Shown piece after piece: positions 27,261-35,625 of a stretch of DNA of 64,000 nucleotides. The stretch is from Sphingomonas sp. IBVSS2 (GTDB lineage: Bacteria; Pseudomonadota; Alphaproteobacteria; Sphingomonadales; Sphingomonadaceae). The stretch's first letter is position 1. Every line of letters starts with the position of its first letter. The translations under genes were made by a program, and so were the position numbers. The stretch spans positions 187,592-251,591 of the forward strand of contig NZ_NFUR01000001.1 in the NCBI RefSeq assembly GCF_002127225.1. Reading direction: 5' to 3'. The notes beneath the pieces were generated by a model. It was not told the DNA's origin. It did not search any database and saw only the letters and a list, made by a program, of their open reading frames with translations.

Positions 27261-28739
27261 CTAGAACTGAGCGCCGACGTGGGTGAGTTGCAGGCGCGTG
27301 AACGACAGGGTGTCGGTCACATGGTTCGTCCGGATACGGAGACGCAGTGATTCCCCGGCAAGTGCCTGGGCGTGGAACCATTCCCCGATCGTGATCGCGT
27401 GCCCGCTATTGCTCCAGGTCCGGAGCACCGTGGCCGAACTGCCATCGGTCGAGACGAGCTCGATGTGCGCGGCATCCCAGGACGAAGCATAGGCGCCCTC
27501 GGCCTGAAAGAGGAACATGCCCTCGTCCGGCAGCGGCAGGTAGAATTCGATCTGGTTGGCGCTCACGGCGCCGAGTTCGAGCTTCTTGACGCCCGCCGAC
27601 TGCACGATACGCGCAATATCCGATGCGTTGGGCTTGAAGAAGGCGCTGGCGCCCTCGGCCATGCTGGCCTGATCATAGTCAAGCAGTCGGATGGCACCTG
27701 CCGGGACGATCCCTTCGAGCGAATAGGATTCGGGATCATCCAGCGCGTCGACCCGCCAGCGGCCGCTCAGGAACAGGCGCTGGCGCGACGGATCCTCGAT
27801 ATAGATCGCGCGCGGGCCGGCGCCGACCGCGCTCGCAACCGATGGGAAGCCAAAGGGATTGGTGATCGTGATCGAGGATTCGCTGATGCCGCGAAGCTGG
27901 ATCAGTTTCCAGTTCTCGCTATGTGCGGTCAGCCCTGCAATCGATGGGCAATCGATATGGGCCTGGGAGCCTTCGGCGTAGAGCCAGTTGGAATTGGAGA
28001 GCTCGCAGCCCGGCGCGCCGATGAAGACGCCGTGCGCGGCCGAAAGCTCGAATATATAGGCGGGGTCGAGATAGTTGCCGCCGCTGTCGCCCATCGGATC
28101 GCCGGGCTCGCCGCCCTTGTCGCTTAGATCGCACGCGCAACCCAGCAACTGCAGGTAGGTGCTCTGCGAGATACGCCAGCCGCCGCCGCAGCCAAATGCC
28201 GTGGTGTTCCGCAGCACAAGCGAGGTGCAGCTCTCCGCGATCGTGAAACCGTAGTTCGAACAGCGATCCGCCGTCGCCTGTTGCAGGCTCGAGGTATAGC
28301 ATTGGCGGAATACATACCCTTCGAGACACTCGATCGCAGCCGAGCCGACGATGTCGAAATAGGCGCAACCCAGGAGATAGAAGCCATAGCTGCTTGCGGT
28401 CACGGTGCCCGTGGCAAAGTCCTTGACGCGATTGCCGGTGACCGAGATATCCTGCACGCGAAAACGCGTCTGCCCTTTCCCATAGATCACGCAATCGATG
28501 GGCGCGGCGCCGCCGGTGGTGCCGGCACCGGGCTTGACCAGCATCGTCTTCTGCGCGCAGCCCTGCAGGTTGACGTTGCTCTTCAGTTCGATCGGCACAC
28601 CCACCAGCCATGGGCCGACGCGCGGAAAATATACGGTGTCGCCGCCCAGCGATGCAGCCTGGTCGATGGCAGCCTGGATGGCCGCCGCATCGTCGGTCGT
28701 GCCATTGCCGACTGCGCCGAAATCTTCGACATTGATCAT
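27261..28739 (-). CDS. Orphan pectate-lyase-like beta-helix protein without adaptor
   Basis: A 492-residue protein that starts directly with the pectate-lyase-3/tailspike helix opening: [14 protein letters not shown] followed by A-I-Q-A-A-I-D-Q-A. Many short rung repeats with N and G at turns run to about residue 320, followed by a distinct C-terminal beta domain, possibly carbohydrate-binding, ending L-T-H-V-G-A-Q-F. Unlike the other three tailspike-like proteins here it has neither the R-T-x-x-D-K adaptor nor the A-H-G-L-I ending, and no signal peptide. ATG 28739 has AAGGAGAAG upstream. A LexA-type box and the CTTGCRATGTAGGATYY motif lie 110-150 bp upstream. It is antisense to the oxidase genes. 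Confidence 0.72.
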   Translation of the reverse strand: MINVEDFGAVGNGTTDDAAAIQAAIDQAASLGGDTVYFPRVGPWLVGVPIELKSNVNLQGCAQKTMLVKPGAGTTGGAAPIDCVIYGKGQTRFRVQDISVTGNRVKDFATGTVTASSYGFYLLGCAYFDIVGSAAIECLEGYVFRQCYTSSLQQATADRCSNYGFTIAESCTSLVLRNTTAFGCGGGWRISQSTYLQLLGCACDLSDKGGEPGDPMGDSGGNYLDPAYIFELSAAHGVFIGAPGCELSNSNWLYAEGSQAHIDCPSIAGLTAHSENWKLIQLRGISESSITITNPFGFPSVASAVGAGPRAIYIEDPSRQRLFLSGRWRVDALDDPESYSLEGIVPAGAIRLLDYDQASMAEGASAFFKPNASDIARIVQSAGVKKLELGAVSANQIEFYLPLPDEGMFLFQAEGAYASSWDAAHIELVSTDGSSATVLRTWSNSGHAITIGEWFHAQALAGESLRLRIRTNHVTDTLSFTRLQLTHVGAQF

Positions 28740-28850
28740 CTTCTTCTCCTTGGACCGGCCGAGCGCCGGGCATGCGGCACCGATCCACCCGACAGGTTGG
28801 GACGGTGCGGCAACGGCATCGACCTCGGCGAGATTCGGGCTTCCCAGCCA

Positions 28851-28867
28851 GGATCCTACATCGCAAG
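28851..28867 (-). promoter_or_regulatory. Shared CTTGCRATGTAGGATYY motif, site 2
   Basis: Read toward the tailspike-like gene this is CTTGCGATGTAGGATCC. It lies 112-128 bp upstream of that gene's start and 6 bp from the LexA-type box at 28874-28888. Its order relative to the LexA box is reversed compared with site 1. Confidence 0.4.
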
Positions 28868-28873
28868 GTTTTT

Positions 28874-28888
28874 GTTCTCTCTATGTTC
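28874..28888. promoter_or_regulatory. LexA-type SOS box between orphan tailspike 2 and ctaB
   Basis: GTTC-TCTCTAT-GTTC, an exact GTTC-N7-GTTC match. It is 135 bp upstream of the leftward tailspike-like gene and 64 bp upstream of the rightward ctaB, so it could control either. The pairing with an identical type of site at the other orphan tailspike gene favours the tailspike. Confidence 0.5.
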
Positions 28889-28951
28889 CAATCGACTTCC
28901 GCAGGCCCCCTTCCCCCTCGATCAACCCGGCCCTATAGCCGACGCACGACC

Positions 28952-29854
28952 ATGAGCACCGCTTCCGCCACCGTCACCCTGCCCGCCGACTGGCGCGACT
29001 TCCTCGCGCTCACCAAGCCGCGGGTGATGACCCTTGTCGTCTTCACCGGGCTGTGCGGCATGCTGGCCGCGCCGGTGCCGATCCATCCCGTGCTGGGCTT
29101 CACCGCCATCTTGTGCATCGCGCTGGGCGCGGGCGCGGCGGGCGCGCTCAACCAATGGTACGAGGCCGATCTCGACGCCAAGATGAAGCGGACGCAGAAA
29201 CGCCCGCTCCCGGCCGGGCGGATGGACCGCCAGTCGGCGCTGCATTTCGGCGTGGGGCTGGCGGGCTTCTCGCTGGTGTTGATGTATTTCGCGATCAACC
29301 TGGCGGCGACGATCATCCTCGCCGCCTCGATCCTGTTCTACGTGTTCGTCTACACGATCTGGCTCAAGCGCCGCACGCCGCAGAACATCGTGATCGGCGG
29401 CGCGGCCGGGGCCTTTCCGCCGATGATCGGCTGGGCCGCGGCGACGGGCGACGTGACGCTAATGCCGGTGCTGCTGTTCGCACTGATCTTCCTGTGGACG
29501 CCGCCGCATTTCTGGGCGCTCGCGCTGTTCGTGAAGACCGATTATGCCAATGCCGGCGTGCCGATGCTGCCGGTGGTGGCCGGCGAGAGATCGACGCGGA
29601 TCCAGATCGGCCTCTACACCCTGCCCATGATCCTGTGCGCGGCCGCGCCCTGGCCGCTGGGGCTGGCGGGCCCGATCTACGGGATCGTCGCCGCGGTGAT
29701 GTCCGGCCTGTTCCTCGCCATGGCGGTGCAGGTGGCGATCCGCCGCACCGAGCCCGGGGACGGCATGGCGCCCGAGAAGCGCCTGTTCAAATTCTCGATC
29801 CTCTATCTCTTCGTCGTTTTCGGCGCGCTCGTCGTCGACAGGTGGTTCGCATGA
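28952..29854 (+). CDS. ctaB: Protohaem IX farnesyltransferase (haem O synthase)
   Basis: Adds the farnesyl tail to haem b, giving haem O, the precursor of haem A for subunit I. A 300-residue UbiA-family prenyltransferase with about eight to nine helices. The prenyl-diphosphate motif [15 protein letters not shown] and the second loop [11 protein letters not shown] are present. Its stop overlaps the next small gene by 4 bp. Because the ctaD terminator and an inserted segment precede it, it must be driven from within 28740-28951. Confidence 0.95.
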   Translation: MSTASATVTLPADWRDFLALTKPRVMTLVVFTGLCGMLAAPVPIHPVLGFTAILCIALGAGAAGALNQWYEADLDAKMKRTQKRPLPAGRMDRQSALHFGVGLAGFSLVLMYFAINLAATIILAASILFYVFVYTIWLKRRTPQNIVIGGAAGAFPPMIGWAAATGDVTLMPVLLFALIFLWTPPHFWALALFVKTDYANAGVPMLPVVAGERSTRIQIGLYTLPMILCAAAPWPLGLAGPIYGIVAAVMSGLFLAMAVQVAIRRTEPGDGMAPEKRLFKFSILYLFVVFGALVVDRWFA

Positions 29855-30030
29855 CCGATGATCTGATCCCGACTCCCCCCCAGGCCCCGGCGACGCCGAT
29901 CGAGGCGGCCGAGCTGATCCGCGCCCGCCAGCGCAACCGGGCCCGGGTGATGGCGGTGCTGCTGGGCCTGTTCGTGGTGCTCGTCTTCGCCATCTCGATC
30001 GTGAAGATCCAGCTGGGCCATGCGGGATGA
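29851..30030 (+). CDS. Small membrane protein of the cta operon (CoxF-like)
   Basis: A 59-residue protein with a Pro-rich N-terminus, a charged stretch R-A-R-Q-R-N-R-A-R and a single C-terminal membrane helix (about 32-52). Small one-helix proteins at this place between ctaB and ctaG are common in alphaproteobacterial oxidase operons and are often labelled CoxF. Start and stop each overlap neighbouring genes by 4 bp (ATGA), which supports real translation. A function in oxidase assembly is inferred from position. Confidence 0.7.
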   Translation: MTDDLIPTPPQAPATPIEAAELIRARQRNRARVMAVLLGLFVVLVFAISIVKIQLGHAG

Positions 30031-30587
30031 TCCGCATCGGCCGGAACCTGCGCGTCGCGATCCTCGCTGGGATCGGCGTATGCTCGATGACCGGGCTGGG
30101 CTTCGCGGCGGTGCCGCTCTACCGGATGTTCTGCGAGGCGACCGGGCTGAACGGCACCACCCAGCGCGGCGCGCGCGCGCCCGGCAGCGTGGGCCAGAAG
30201 ATCACCATCGCGTTCGACAGCAACGTCGCCAAGGGCATTCCCTGGAAATTCCAGCCCGAGCGGCGATCGGACACGATCGACATCGGCGGGCGCGACATGG
30301 CGTTCTTCACCGCCACCAACACGTCCGACCATGAAGTGACGGGCACGGCGACGTTCAACGTCACGCCGGTGTTCGTCGGCAAATATTTCACCAAGATCCA
30401 GTGCTTCTGCTTCACCCAGCAGACGCTGAAGCCGGGCGAGACGGTGCGCATGCCGGTGATCTTCTATGTCGACCCCAAGATCCTCGACGATCCCGATGCC
30501 CGCGACGTGCAGGAGATCACGCTCTCCTACACCTTCTATCCGGCCGAATCGCCGGCAGTGAAGGAAGCCGCCGCCAAGGCCCATTGA
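30027..30587 (+). CDS. ctaG: Cytochrome c oxidase assembly protein CtaG (Cox11)
   Basis: Delivers copper to the CuB site of subunit I. The 186-residue protein has one N-terminal transmembrane helix (about 9-28) and a periplasmic immunoglobulin-like domain. The copper-binding C-F-C-F motif is at residues 126-129, and the membrane-proximal V-P-L-Y-R-M-F-C-E-A-T-G with its conserved Cys is intact. It is translationally coupled to the upstream small gene. Confidence 0.95.
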   Translation: MIRIGRNLRVAILAGIGVCSMTGLGFAAVPLYRMFCEATGLNGTTQRGARAPGSVGQKITIAFDSNVAKGIPWKFQPERRSDTIDIGGRDMAFFTATNTSDHEVTGTATFNVTPVFVGKYFTKIQCFCFTQQTLKPGETVRMPVIFYVDPKILDDPDARDVQEITLSYTFYPAESPAVKEAAAKAH

Positions 30588-30673
30588 CGCCGTAGCCGCC
30601 CGCGCGCGACTATTGTTGCGGGAAGCGATTTCGCACCGTAAAGCTTGCCGCAAAACAGGAGCAGGGAAGTTCG

Positions 30674-31576
30674 ATGGCCGGGGCAAAGAATCACCAGTAC
30701 CATATCCTTCCGCCTAGCGTCTGGCCGCTGTTCGGCTCGTTCTCGGCGCTGGTTCTCGCGTCGGGCGCGATCATGTGGATGCACGGCGCGCACATCTCCC
30801 CGGAGAAGGACAATGGCGGCGGCTGGGTGTTCCTGGCCGGCCTGGTCGGCGTGGCGTTCACCATGTTCGGCTGGTGGGGCAAGGTGATCGAGGAGGCGCA
30901 TGCCGGCGATCACACGCCGATCGTGCAGCTCCACCTGCGCTACGGCATGATCCTGTTCATCGCTTCCGAAGTGATGTTCTTCGTCGGCTGGTTCTGGGCC
31001 TGGTTCGACTTCTCGCTCTTCCCCTCGCATGTCGAGGCGGTGGGCGGGCAATGGCCGCCCAAGGGCATGGAAGTGCTCGATGCCTGGAAGTTCCCGCTGC
31101 TCAACACGCTGATCCTGCTGCTCTCGGGCTGCACCGTCACCTGGGCGCATCACGGGCTGATCCACAATGAGCGCGGCGGCGAGAAGAAGGGCCTGTGGGG
31201 CCTGATCGGCGTGGGCGAGAACGACACGGTCAAGAAGGGCCTGTGGCTCACCGTGATCCTCGGCATCACCTTCAGCTGCCTGCAGGCCTATGAGTATAGC
31301 GAGGCGCCCTTCCCCTTCCATGCCGCATCCGAGGGCGGGTCGAGCTATGGCGGCGCCTTCTTCATGGCGACCGGCTTCCACGGCTTCCACGTGATCGTGG
31401 GCACGATCTTCCTGATCGTGAACCTGGTCCGCGCCTATCGGGGCGACTTCACCCCCAAGCAGCATTTCGGCTTCGAGGCGGCGGCCTGGTACTGGCATTT
31501 CGTCGACGTGGTGTGGCTGTTCCTCTTCGCCTCCATCTATGTCTGGGGCGGCTGGGGCGCGCCGGTCCACGGCTGA
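30674..31576 (+). CDS. ctaE: Cytochrome c oxidase subunit III
   Basis: The third core subunit of the aa3 oxidase, which stabilises subunit I and its proton uptake. A 300-residue protein with seven predicted helices and typical segments H-Q-Y-H-I-L-P-P-S-V-W-P, S-E-V-M-F-F-V-G-W-F-W-A-W-F, G-F-H-G-F-H-V and W-Y-W-H-F-V-D-V-V-W-L-F-L-F. An 86-bp gap separates it from ctaG, and the DUF983 gene follows one base after its stop. Confidence 0.96.
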   Translation: MAGAKNHQYHILPPSVWPLFGSFSALVLASGAIMWMHGAHISPEKDNGGGWVFLAGLVGVAFTMFGWWGKVIEEAHAGDHTPIVQLHLRYGMILFIASEVMFFVGWFWAWFDFSLFPSHVEAVGGQWPPKGMEVLDAWKFPLLNTLILLLSGCTVTWAHHGLIHNERGGEKKGLWGLIGVGENDTVKKGLWLTVILGITFSCLQAYEYSEAPFPFHAASEGGSSYGGAFFMATGFHGFHVIVGTIFLIVNLVRAYRGDFTPKQHFGFEAAAWYWHFVDVVWLFLFASIYVWGGWGAPVHG

Positions 31577-31577
31577 C

Positions 31578-31979
31578 GTGACCGATAGCGCGAACGACAT
31601 TTCCGGGGGAGGCGGTCCAGCATCGCCTCCCCCGATCCTTTCGGGGACGAGGGGCGCCTGCCCGGGCTGCGGCGCATCCACGCTGTTCCGGAGCTTCGCC
31701 GGCTTTGCCGACCGGTGCACCGCCTGCGGGCTCGACTTCACCCGGTTCAACGTCGGCGACGGACCGGTGGTGTTCCTCACGCTGGGCATCGGCGCGCTGG
31801 TCACGGCGCTGGCGCTATGGGTGGAGTTCAACTTCGCGCCGGGCCTGCTGATCCATGCGCTGCTCTGGATCCCGGTCACCGCGGCGCTGGTGATCCTGGC
31901 GCTGCGCTTTTCCAAGGGCGTGCTGCTCGCGCTCGAATATCGCAACCGCGCGGGCGAAGGGCGGGTTCGGAGCGAATGA
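31578..31979 (+). CDS. DUF983 family membrane protein
   Basis: A 133-residue protein with a zinc-ribbon-like pair of motifs (C-P-G-C-G and C-T-A-C-G) in the N-terminal half and two transmembrane helices in the C-terminal half, the DUF983 layout. Such genes nearly always sit between ctaE and surf1 in alphaproteobacteria. Start GTG 31578 is one base beyond the ctaE stop. The stop overlaps the surf1 start. A role in oxidase biogenesis is inferred from position. Confidence 0.8.
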   Translation: MTDSANDISGGGGPASPPPILSGTRGACPGCGASTLFRSFAGFADRCTACGLDFTRFNVGDGPVVFLTLGIGALVTALALWVEFNFAPGLLIHALLWIPVTAALVILALRFSKGVLLALEYRNRAGEGRVRSE

Positions 31980-32599
31980 TGCCACGTTTCCCCCCGATCC
32001 CGACGATCGTCGTCGCCCTTGCCGTCGCCGCAATGATCGGCCTCGGCATCTGGCAGCTCCAGCGCCGCGCGGAGAAGCTCGATGCGCTGAAGCTCTATGC
32101 CGCCAATTTCGACAAGCCCGAAATGGCGTTCCCCCGCCTGCCGGTGGGCGACCAGTATCTGTTCCGCCGCGCCAGCGCTTTCTGCCTCCAGGTGGTGGGC
32201 TGGCAGAGCCAGGGCGGACGCGCGGCCGACGGCACCAACGGCTATCGCCATGTCGCGCAATGCCGCACCGGTGCCGAGGGGCCGGTGCTGCTGATCGACA
32301 TGGGCGTGGCGCCCGACCCCAAGTTCCAGCCGGTGTGGAAGGGCGGGCAAGTGGCCGGAACGATCACCCATGCCCCCGATCACCGCCCGCTGCTGGCCGG
32401 ACTGTTCGACAGCGAGCCCAAGCATCTGATGCTGATCTCGGCAGCAGCCGCGCCCGGCCTGGCACCCACGGCGAAGCCCGACCTGTCCAGCGTGCCGAAC
32501 AACCACCTCTCCTATGCGGTGCAATGGTTCCTGTTCGCGCTGGTCGCTTCGGTGATCTACCTGCTCGCGCTCAGATGGCGGCAGAAGCCGAAGGCCTAG
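31976..32599 (+). CDS. SURF1 family oxidase assembly protein
   Basis: A 207-residue SURF1/Shy1-type protein, implicated in inserting haem A into subunit I. It has a helix at the N-terminus (about 8-25, followed by G-I-W-Q-L-Q-R-R) and another at the C-terminus (about 180-200, preceded by N-N-H-L-S-Y-A-V-Q-W-F), with a soluble loop between, as in the family. It is the last gene of the cta group; the stop is followed by a repeat-rich gap before thrC. Confidence 0.85.
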   Translation: MMPRFPPIPTIVVALAVAAMIGLGIWQLQRRAEKLDALKLYAANFDKPEMAFPRLPVGDQYLFRRASAFCLQVVGWQSQGGRAADGTNGYRHVAQCRTGAEGPVLLIDMGVAPDPKFQPVWKGGQVAGTITHAPDHRPLLAGLFDSEPKHLMLISAAAAPGLAPTAKPDLSSVPNNHLSYAVQWFLFALVASVIYLLALRWRQKPKA

Positions 32600-32850
32600 G
32601 ACGGATCGACATTCAGCTCTGTCCCTTCCGTTCCCGGTGGCGAGGGACGGAAGTTGAATGTCGGAGCCTCTCCCTCTTCCGTCATGCTGAACTTGTTTCA
32701 GGGTGACGATGGAGGCTGGTTCGGAGTGCTCCGGCCCGCCACGCCCGTCGCCCGGATGTCGATCCGTCCTGGCCGCCATCCCGGCGAAAGCCGGGATCTC
32801 GCGCAATAGCGCGACGCGGCCCGGGATCCCGGCTTTCGCCGGGATGACGA
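32600..32850. repeat. Repeat-rich intergenic region: three palindromic elements
   Basis: The 311-bp gap between surf1 and thrC holds no gene. It contains an imperfect inverted repeat with arms at 32608-32630 and 32641-32662, a second imperfect palindrome of the GTCATGCTGAAC type at 32681-32706, and a two-armed REP-like palindrome at about 32777-32848 matching that at 20007-20086. Hairpins here would end or protect the cta transcript. Confidence 0.75.
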
Positions 32851-32910
32851 GGTCAGCCTAAACATAGCCTATCTTGTCCGCCTCTCCGCTCCCCGCTAGG
32901 CCCCGCCCTC

Positions 32911-34302
32911 ATGCAATATCAGAGCACCCGAGGCAGTGCGCCGCTGCTTGGCTTCCGCGACGTGACCCTTGCCGGCCTGGCGAGCGACGGCGGATTGTAT
33001 GTCCCCACAAGCTGGCCGCGCTTCAGCCGCGAGGATATCGAGGGGCTGAAGGGCCTGTCCTATGTCGAGACCGCCGTCCGGGTGATGGCGCCCTTCACCG
33101 GGGAGGATCTGGGCGAGGAAGCGCTGCGCGCGCTGTGCGAGCAGGCCTATGGCCGCTTCTCCCAGGCCGCGGTGACGCCGCTCGTCCAGCTCGACCATCG
33201 CCACTTCCTGCTCGAGCTGTTCCACGGCCCGACGCTGGCGTTCAAGGACGTGGCGCTCCAGCTGCTCGGCCTGCTCTTCGAGAAATTCCTGACCGGCAGC
33301 AGCGAGCCGCTGACCATCGTCGGCGCGACGTCGGGCGACACCGGCAGCGCCGCGATCGACGCGGTCGCCGGCCGGCACGGCGTGGACATCTTCATGCTCC
33401 ACCCCAGGGGCCGCGTCTCCGACGTGCAGCGCCGCCAGATGACCACGGTGCTGGCGCCCAACGTCCACAACATCGCGATCGAGGGCAGCTTCGACGATGC
33501 CCAGGCGATGGTGAAGGCCCTGTTCAACGACGCCGCATTCTCCGGCCGTTTCCGCCTCAGCGCGGTCAACTCGATCAACTGGGCCCGGCTGATGGCGCAG
33601 GTGGTCTATTATTTCTACGCCGCCGTCCGCCTTGGCGCGCCGGCGCAGAAGGTCGCCTTCGCGGTGCCCACGGGCAATTTCGGCGACGTGTTCGCCGGCT
33701 ATGTCGCGGCGCGCATGGGCCTGCCGGTCGAGCGGCTGATCGTCGCCACCAACGTCAACGACATTCTCCACCGCGCGCTGGCGAACGGCGACTATTCGGC
33801 CGGCACGGTCACGCCGACCGCGGCGCCCAGCATGGACATCCAGGTGAGCTCCAATTTCGAGCGACTGCTGTTCGATCTTGCCGGCACCAGCGTCGCCGAG
33901 CAGATGCAGGGCTTCGAATCGTCGAAGGCGATGCGCCTCTCCAACGTGCAGACCGAGGGGGCAGCGAAGATCTTCGCGAGCGACCGGATCACCCCGGACG
34001 AGATGAACGCGGCGATGCGCTGGGCCTCGGCCGAGGCGGCGCAGGTGATCGACCCGCACAGCGCGATCGGCCTTGCCGCCGCGCGCCGGGCCGAAATCCC
34101 CGCCGACGTGCCCGTCGTCACGCTGGCGACCGCGCACCCGGCCAAGTTCGCCGACGCCGTCGAGCGCGCCACCGGCGTCCGCCCGGGCCTGCCCGCGCGC
34201 GTGGGCGACCTGTTCGACCGGCAGGAGCGCTACGACGTGCTGCCGGGCACGCTCGACGCGGTGCGGGATTACATCGCCGAGCGCGCCAGGCCGCGCACCT
34301 AA
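32911..34302 (+). CDS. thrC: Threonine synthase
   Basis: A PLP enzyme that converts O-phosphohomoserine to threonine. The 463-residue length and the N-terminal Y-Q-S-T-R-G motif place it in the longer (fungal/Gram-negative) class. The PLP lysine is in L-A-F-K-D-V-A (Lys112), with G-A-T-S-G-D-T-G-S-A-A binding the phosphate of the cofactor. It follows surf1 as in many sphingomonads. A long hairpin overlaps its stop codon. Confidence 0.95.
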   Translation: MQYQSTRGSAPLLGFRDVTLAGLASDGGLYVPTSWPRFSREDIEGLKGLSYVETAVRVMAPFTGEDLGEEALRALCEQAYGRFSQAAVTPLVQLDHRHFLLELFHGPTLAFKDVALQLLGLLFEKFLTGSSEPLTIVGATSGDTGSAAIDAVAGRHGVDIFMLHPRGRVSDVQRRQMTTVLAPNVHNIAIEGSFDDAQAMVKALFNDAAFSGRFRLSAVNSINWARLMAQVVYYFYAAVRLGAPAQKVAFAVPTGNFGDVFAGYVAARMGLPVERLIVATNVNDILHRALANGDYSAGTVTPTAAPSMDIQVSSNFERLLFDLAGTSVAEQMQGFESSKAMRLSNVQTEGAAKIFASDRITPDEMNAAMRWASAEAAQVIDPHSAIGLAAARRAEIPADVPVVTLATAHPAKFADAVERATGVRPGLPARVGDLFDRQERYDVLPGTLDAVRDYIAERARPRT

Positions 34303-34333
34303 TTCCTCCCCGAGCTTGTCTCGGGGAGGAATT
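34301..34333. terminator. Symmetrical hairpin after thrC
   Basis: A perfect 14-bp inverted repeat (34301-34314 with 34320-34333) and a 5-nt loop overlap the thrC stop codon. There is no T run beyond it, so it is a strong structure but not a textbook intrinsic terminator. Confidence 0.55.
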
Positions 34334-34366
34334 GGCGTCTTCGCCCTATCCTATTAAAGCCCCCTC

Positions 34367-35236
34367 ATGGACCTGATCACTCTCACCGGCGAGCCCTGGG
34401 CGGACTATGGGCTGGTCGACAGCGGCCATGGCCGCAAGCTCGAGCGCTATGGCAGATATCGCTTCATCCGCCCCGAGCCCCAGGCGATGTGGGCGCCCGC
34501 GTCCGACAATTGGGACGCACATGGCGAGTTCGTGCCCGGCGCGGACGAGGATGGCGGCGGCCGCTGGAACTATACCAAGCCGGTGCCGAACGAAGGATGG
34601 CCGCTCGCCTGGGAGGAAGTACGCTTCACTGCGCAGAACACGCCCTTTCGCCACCTTGCCTTCTTCCCCGACATGGCGCCGGTCTGGCACTGGATGCGCG
34701 CGCAGATCGACGGGATGGACGCCCCCGAATGTATGAACCTGTTCGGCTATACCGGCGTCGGCTCGCTCGCATTGGCCGCCAGGGGAGCGAAGGTGACGCA
34801 TGTCGATGCCTCGAAGAAGTCGGTCGCGGAAGGCAAGGCCAATGCCGCGCTTTCGACCATGGAGGACCTGCCGATCCGCTGGATGATCGACGATGCCGCC
34901 AAGTTCACCGCGCGCGAAGTGCGGCGCGGGCGGCGCTATGACGGGATCATCCTCGATCCACCGAAATGGGGCCGCGGCCCCAATGGCGAAGTGTGGAAGC
35001 TGGAGGAAGGCCTGCCCGGGCTCATCGCCGACGCGACGAAGCTGCTCGATGCGAACTCGCGCTTCCTGTTCCTGACGGTCTATGCCGTGCGCATGTCGGC
35101 GCTGGCGATCGGCGAGCTGCTGCGCCAGCACGTCTCGCACCTGCCCGGCAAGGTGGAGTGCGGCGAGCTGGCCGTGCGCGAGGAAGCGCGCGGGCTGGAA
35201 CTGCCGACCGCGATCTTCGCGCGCTGGAGCCGCTGA
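34367..35236 (+). CDS. Class I SAM-dependent methyltransferase (RlmI/K-like)
   Basis: A 289-residue Rossmann-fold methyltransferase. An N-terminal region (1 to about 110, with N-Y-T-K-P and F-P-D-M-A-P) precedes motif I N-L-F-G-Y-T-G-V-G-S-L, motif II V-T-H-V-D-A-S and motif IV I-I-L-D-P-P-K-W-G-R-G. The D-P-P-K motif and overall layout fit the RlmI/RlmK group that methylates 23S rRNA bases, but it lacks the PUA domain of E. coli RlmI. Target unknown. The next gene overlaps its stop by one base. Confidence 0.75.
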   Translation: MDLITLTGEPWADYGLVDSGHGRKLERYGRYRFIRPEPQAMWAPASDNWDAHGEFVPGADEDGGGRWNYTKPVPNEGWPLAWEEVRFTAQNTPFRHLAFFPDMAPVWHWMRAQIDGMDAPECMNLFGYTGVGSLALAARGAKVTHVDASKKSVAEGKANAALSTMEDLPIRWMIDDAAKFTAREVRRGRRYDGIILDPPKWGRGPNGEVWKLEEGLPGLIADATKLLDANSRFLFLTVYAVRMSALAIGELLRQHVSHLPGKVECGELAVREEARGLELPTAIFARWSR

Positions 35237-35532
35237 TGGGCCTCTCGGTCTTCCTCGCCACCGCCGTGGCCGACACCGTCGAGGGCCGCCGGCCGGGCGG
35301 GCGCCATGCGATGCTGATCTATGTCTCGGCCGGCAGTTTCGAGGAAGCGCAGGCCAAGGCCGCCGGCGTGGCGCTCGGCACCGGCTGGATGCTGGTGCGG
35401 CTGGAAAAGGGCATGGAAGTCGCCGACCCGGGCGCGACCGAGGACCCGGTGCTGCACGCCGCCGCCATGGATGCGCTGGCCGAGGGCTCGGCGATGGTGG
35501 TGTATGGCGACGAGCTGCCGCCGGAAGCCTAG
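35236..35532 (+). CDS. Hypothetical small protein
   Basis: A 98-residue soluble protein that I do not recognise. It contains alternating hydrophobic strands (M-L-I-Y-V-S-A and M-L-V-R-L-E-K-G) and ends D-E-L-P-P-E-A. The TGATG overlap with the methyltransferase argues that it is translated and co-expressed with it. Its stop lies inside a perfect 15-bp tandem duplication. Confidence 0.6.
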   Translation: MGLSVFLATAVADTVEGRRPGGRHAMLIYVSAGSFEEAQAKAAGVALGTGWMLVRLEKGMEVADPGATEDPVLHAAAMDALAEGSAMVVYGDELPPEA

Positions 35533-35550
35533 CCACCGGAAGCCTAGCCA
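35521..35550. repeat. 15-bp tandem duplication across a stop codon
   Basis: CCGGAAGCCTAGCCA occurs twice head to tail; the first copy contains the stop codon of the small upstream gene. It looks like a recent slippage duplication that does not alter the protein. Confidence 0.9.
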
Positions 35551-35556
35551 ATAGCC

Positions 35557-35584
35557 GTCATCTCGGCGAAAGCCGGGATCTCGT
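35557..35584. repeat. REP-like single arm
   Basis: One arm of the palindrome seen at 20007-20086, with one base changed (TCTCGG for TCCCGG) and no matching second arm. It lies between the convergent 3' ends of the hypothetical gene and ccmB. Confidence 0.75.
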
Positions 35585-35625
35585 GCGACTCTTTCCCGCG
35601 CCTGCGCCAGGCCCGAATCGCGCCG

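Noticed and set aside
28740..28951. EcfG-type general stress promoter (GGAAC-N17-CGTT) upstream of orphan spike 2
   Set aside because: GGAAC is present on the leftward strand but CGTT is not found at the needed spacing.
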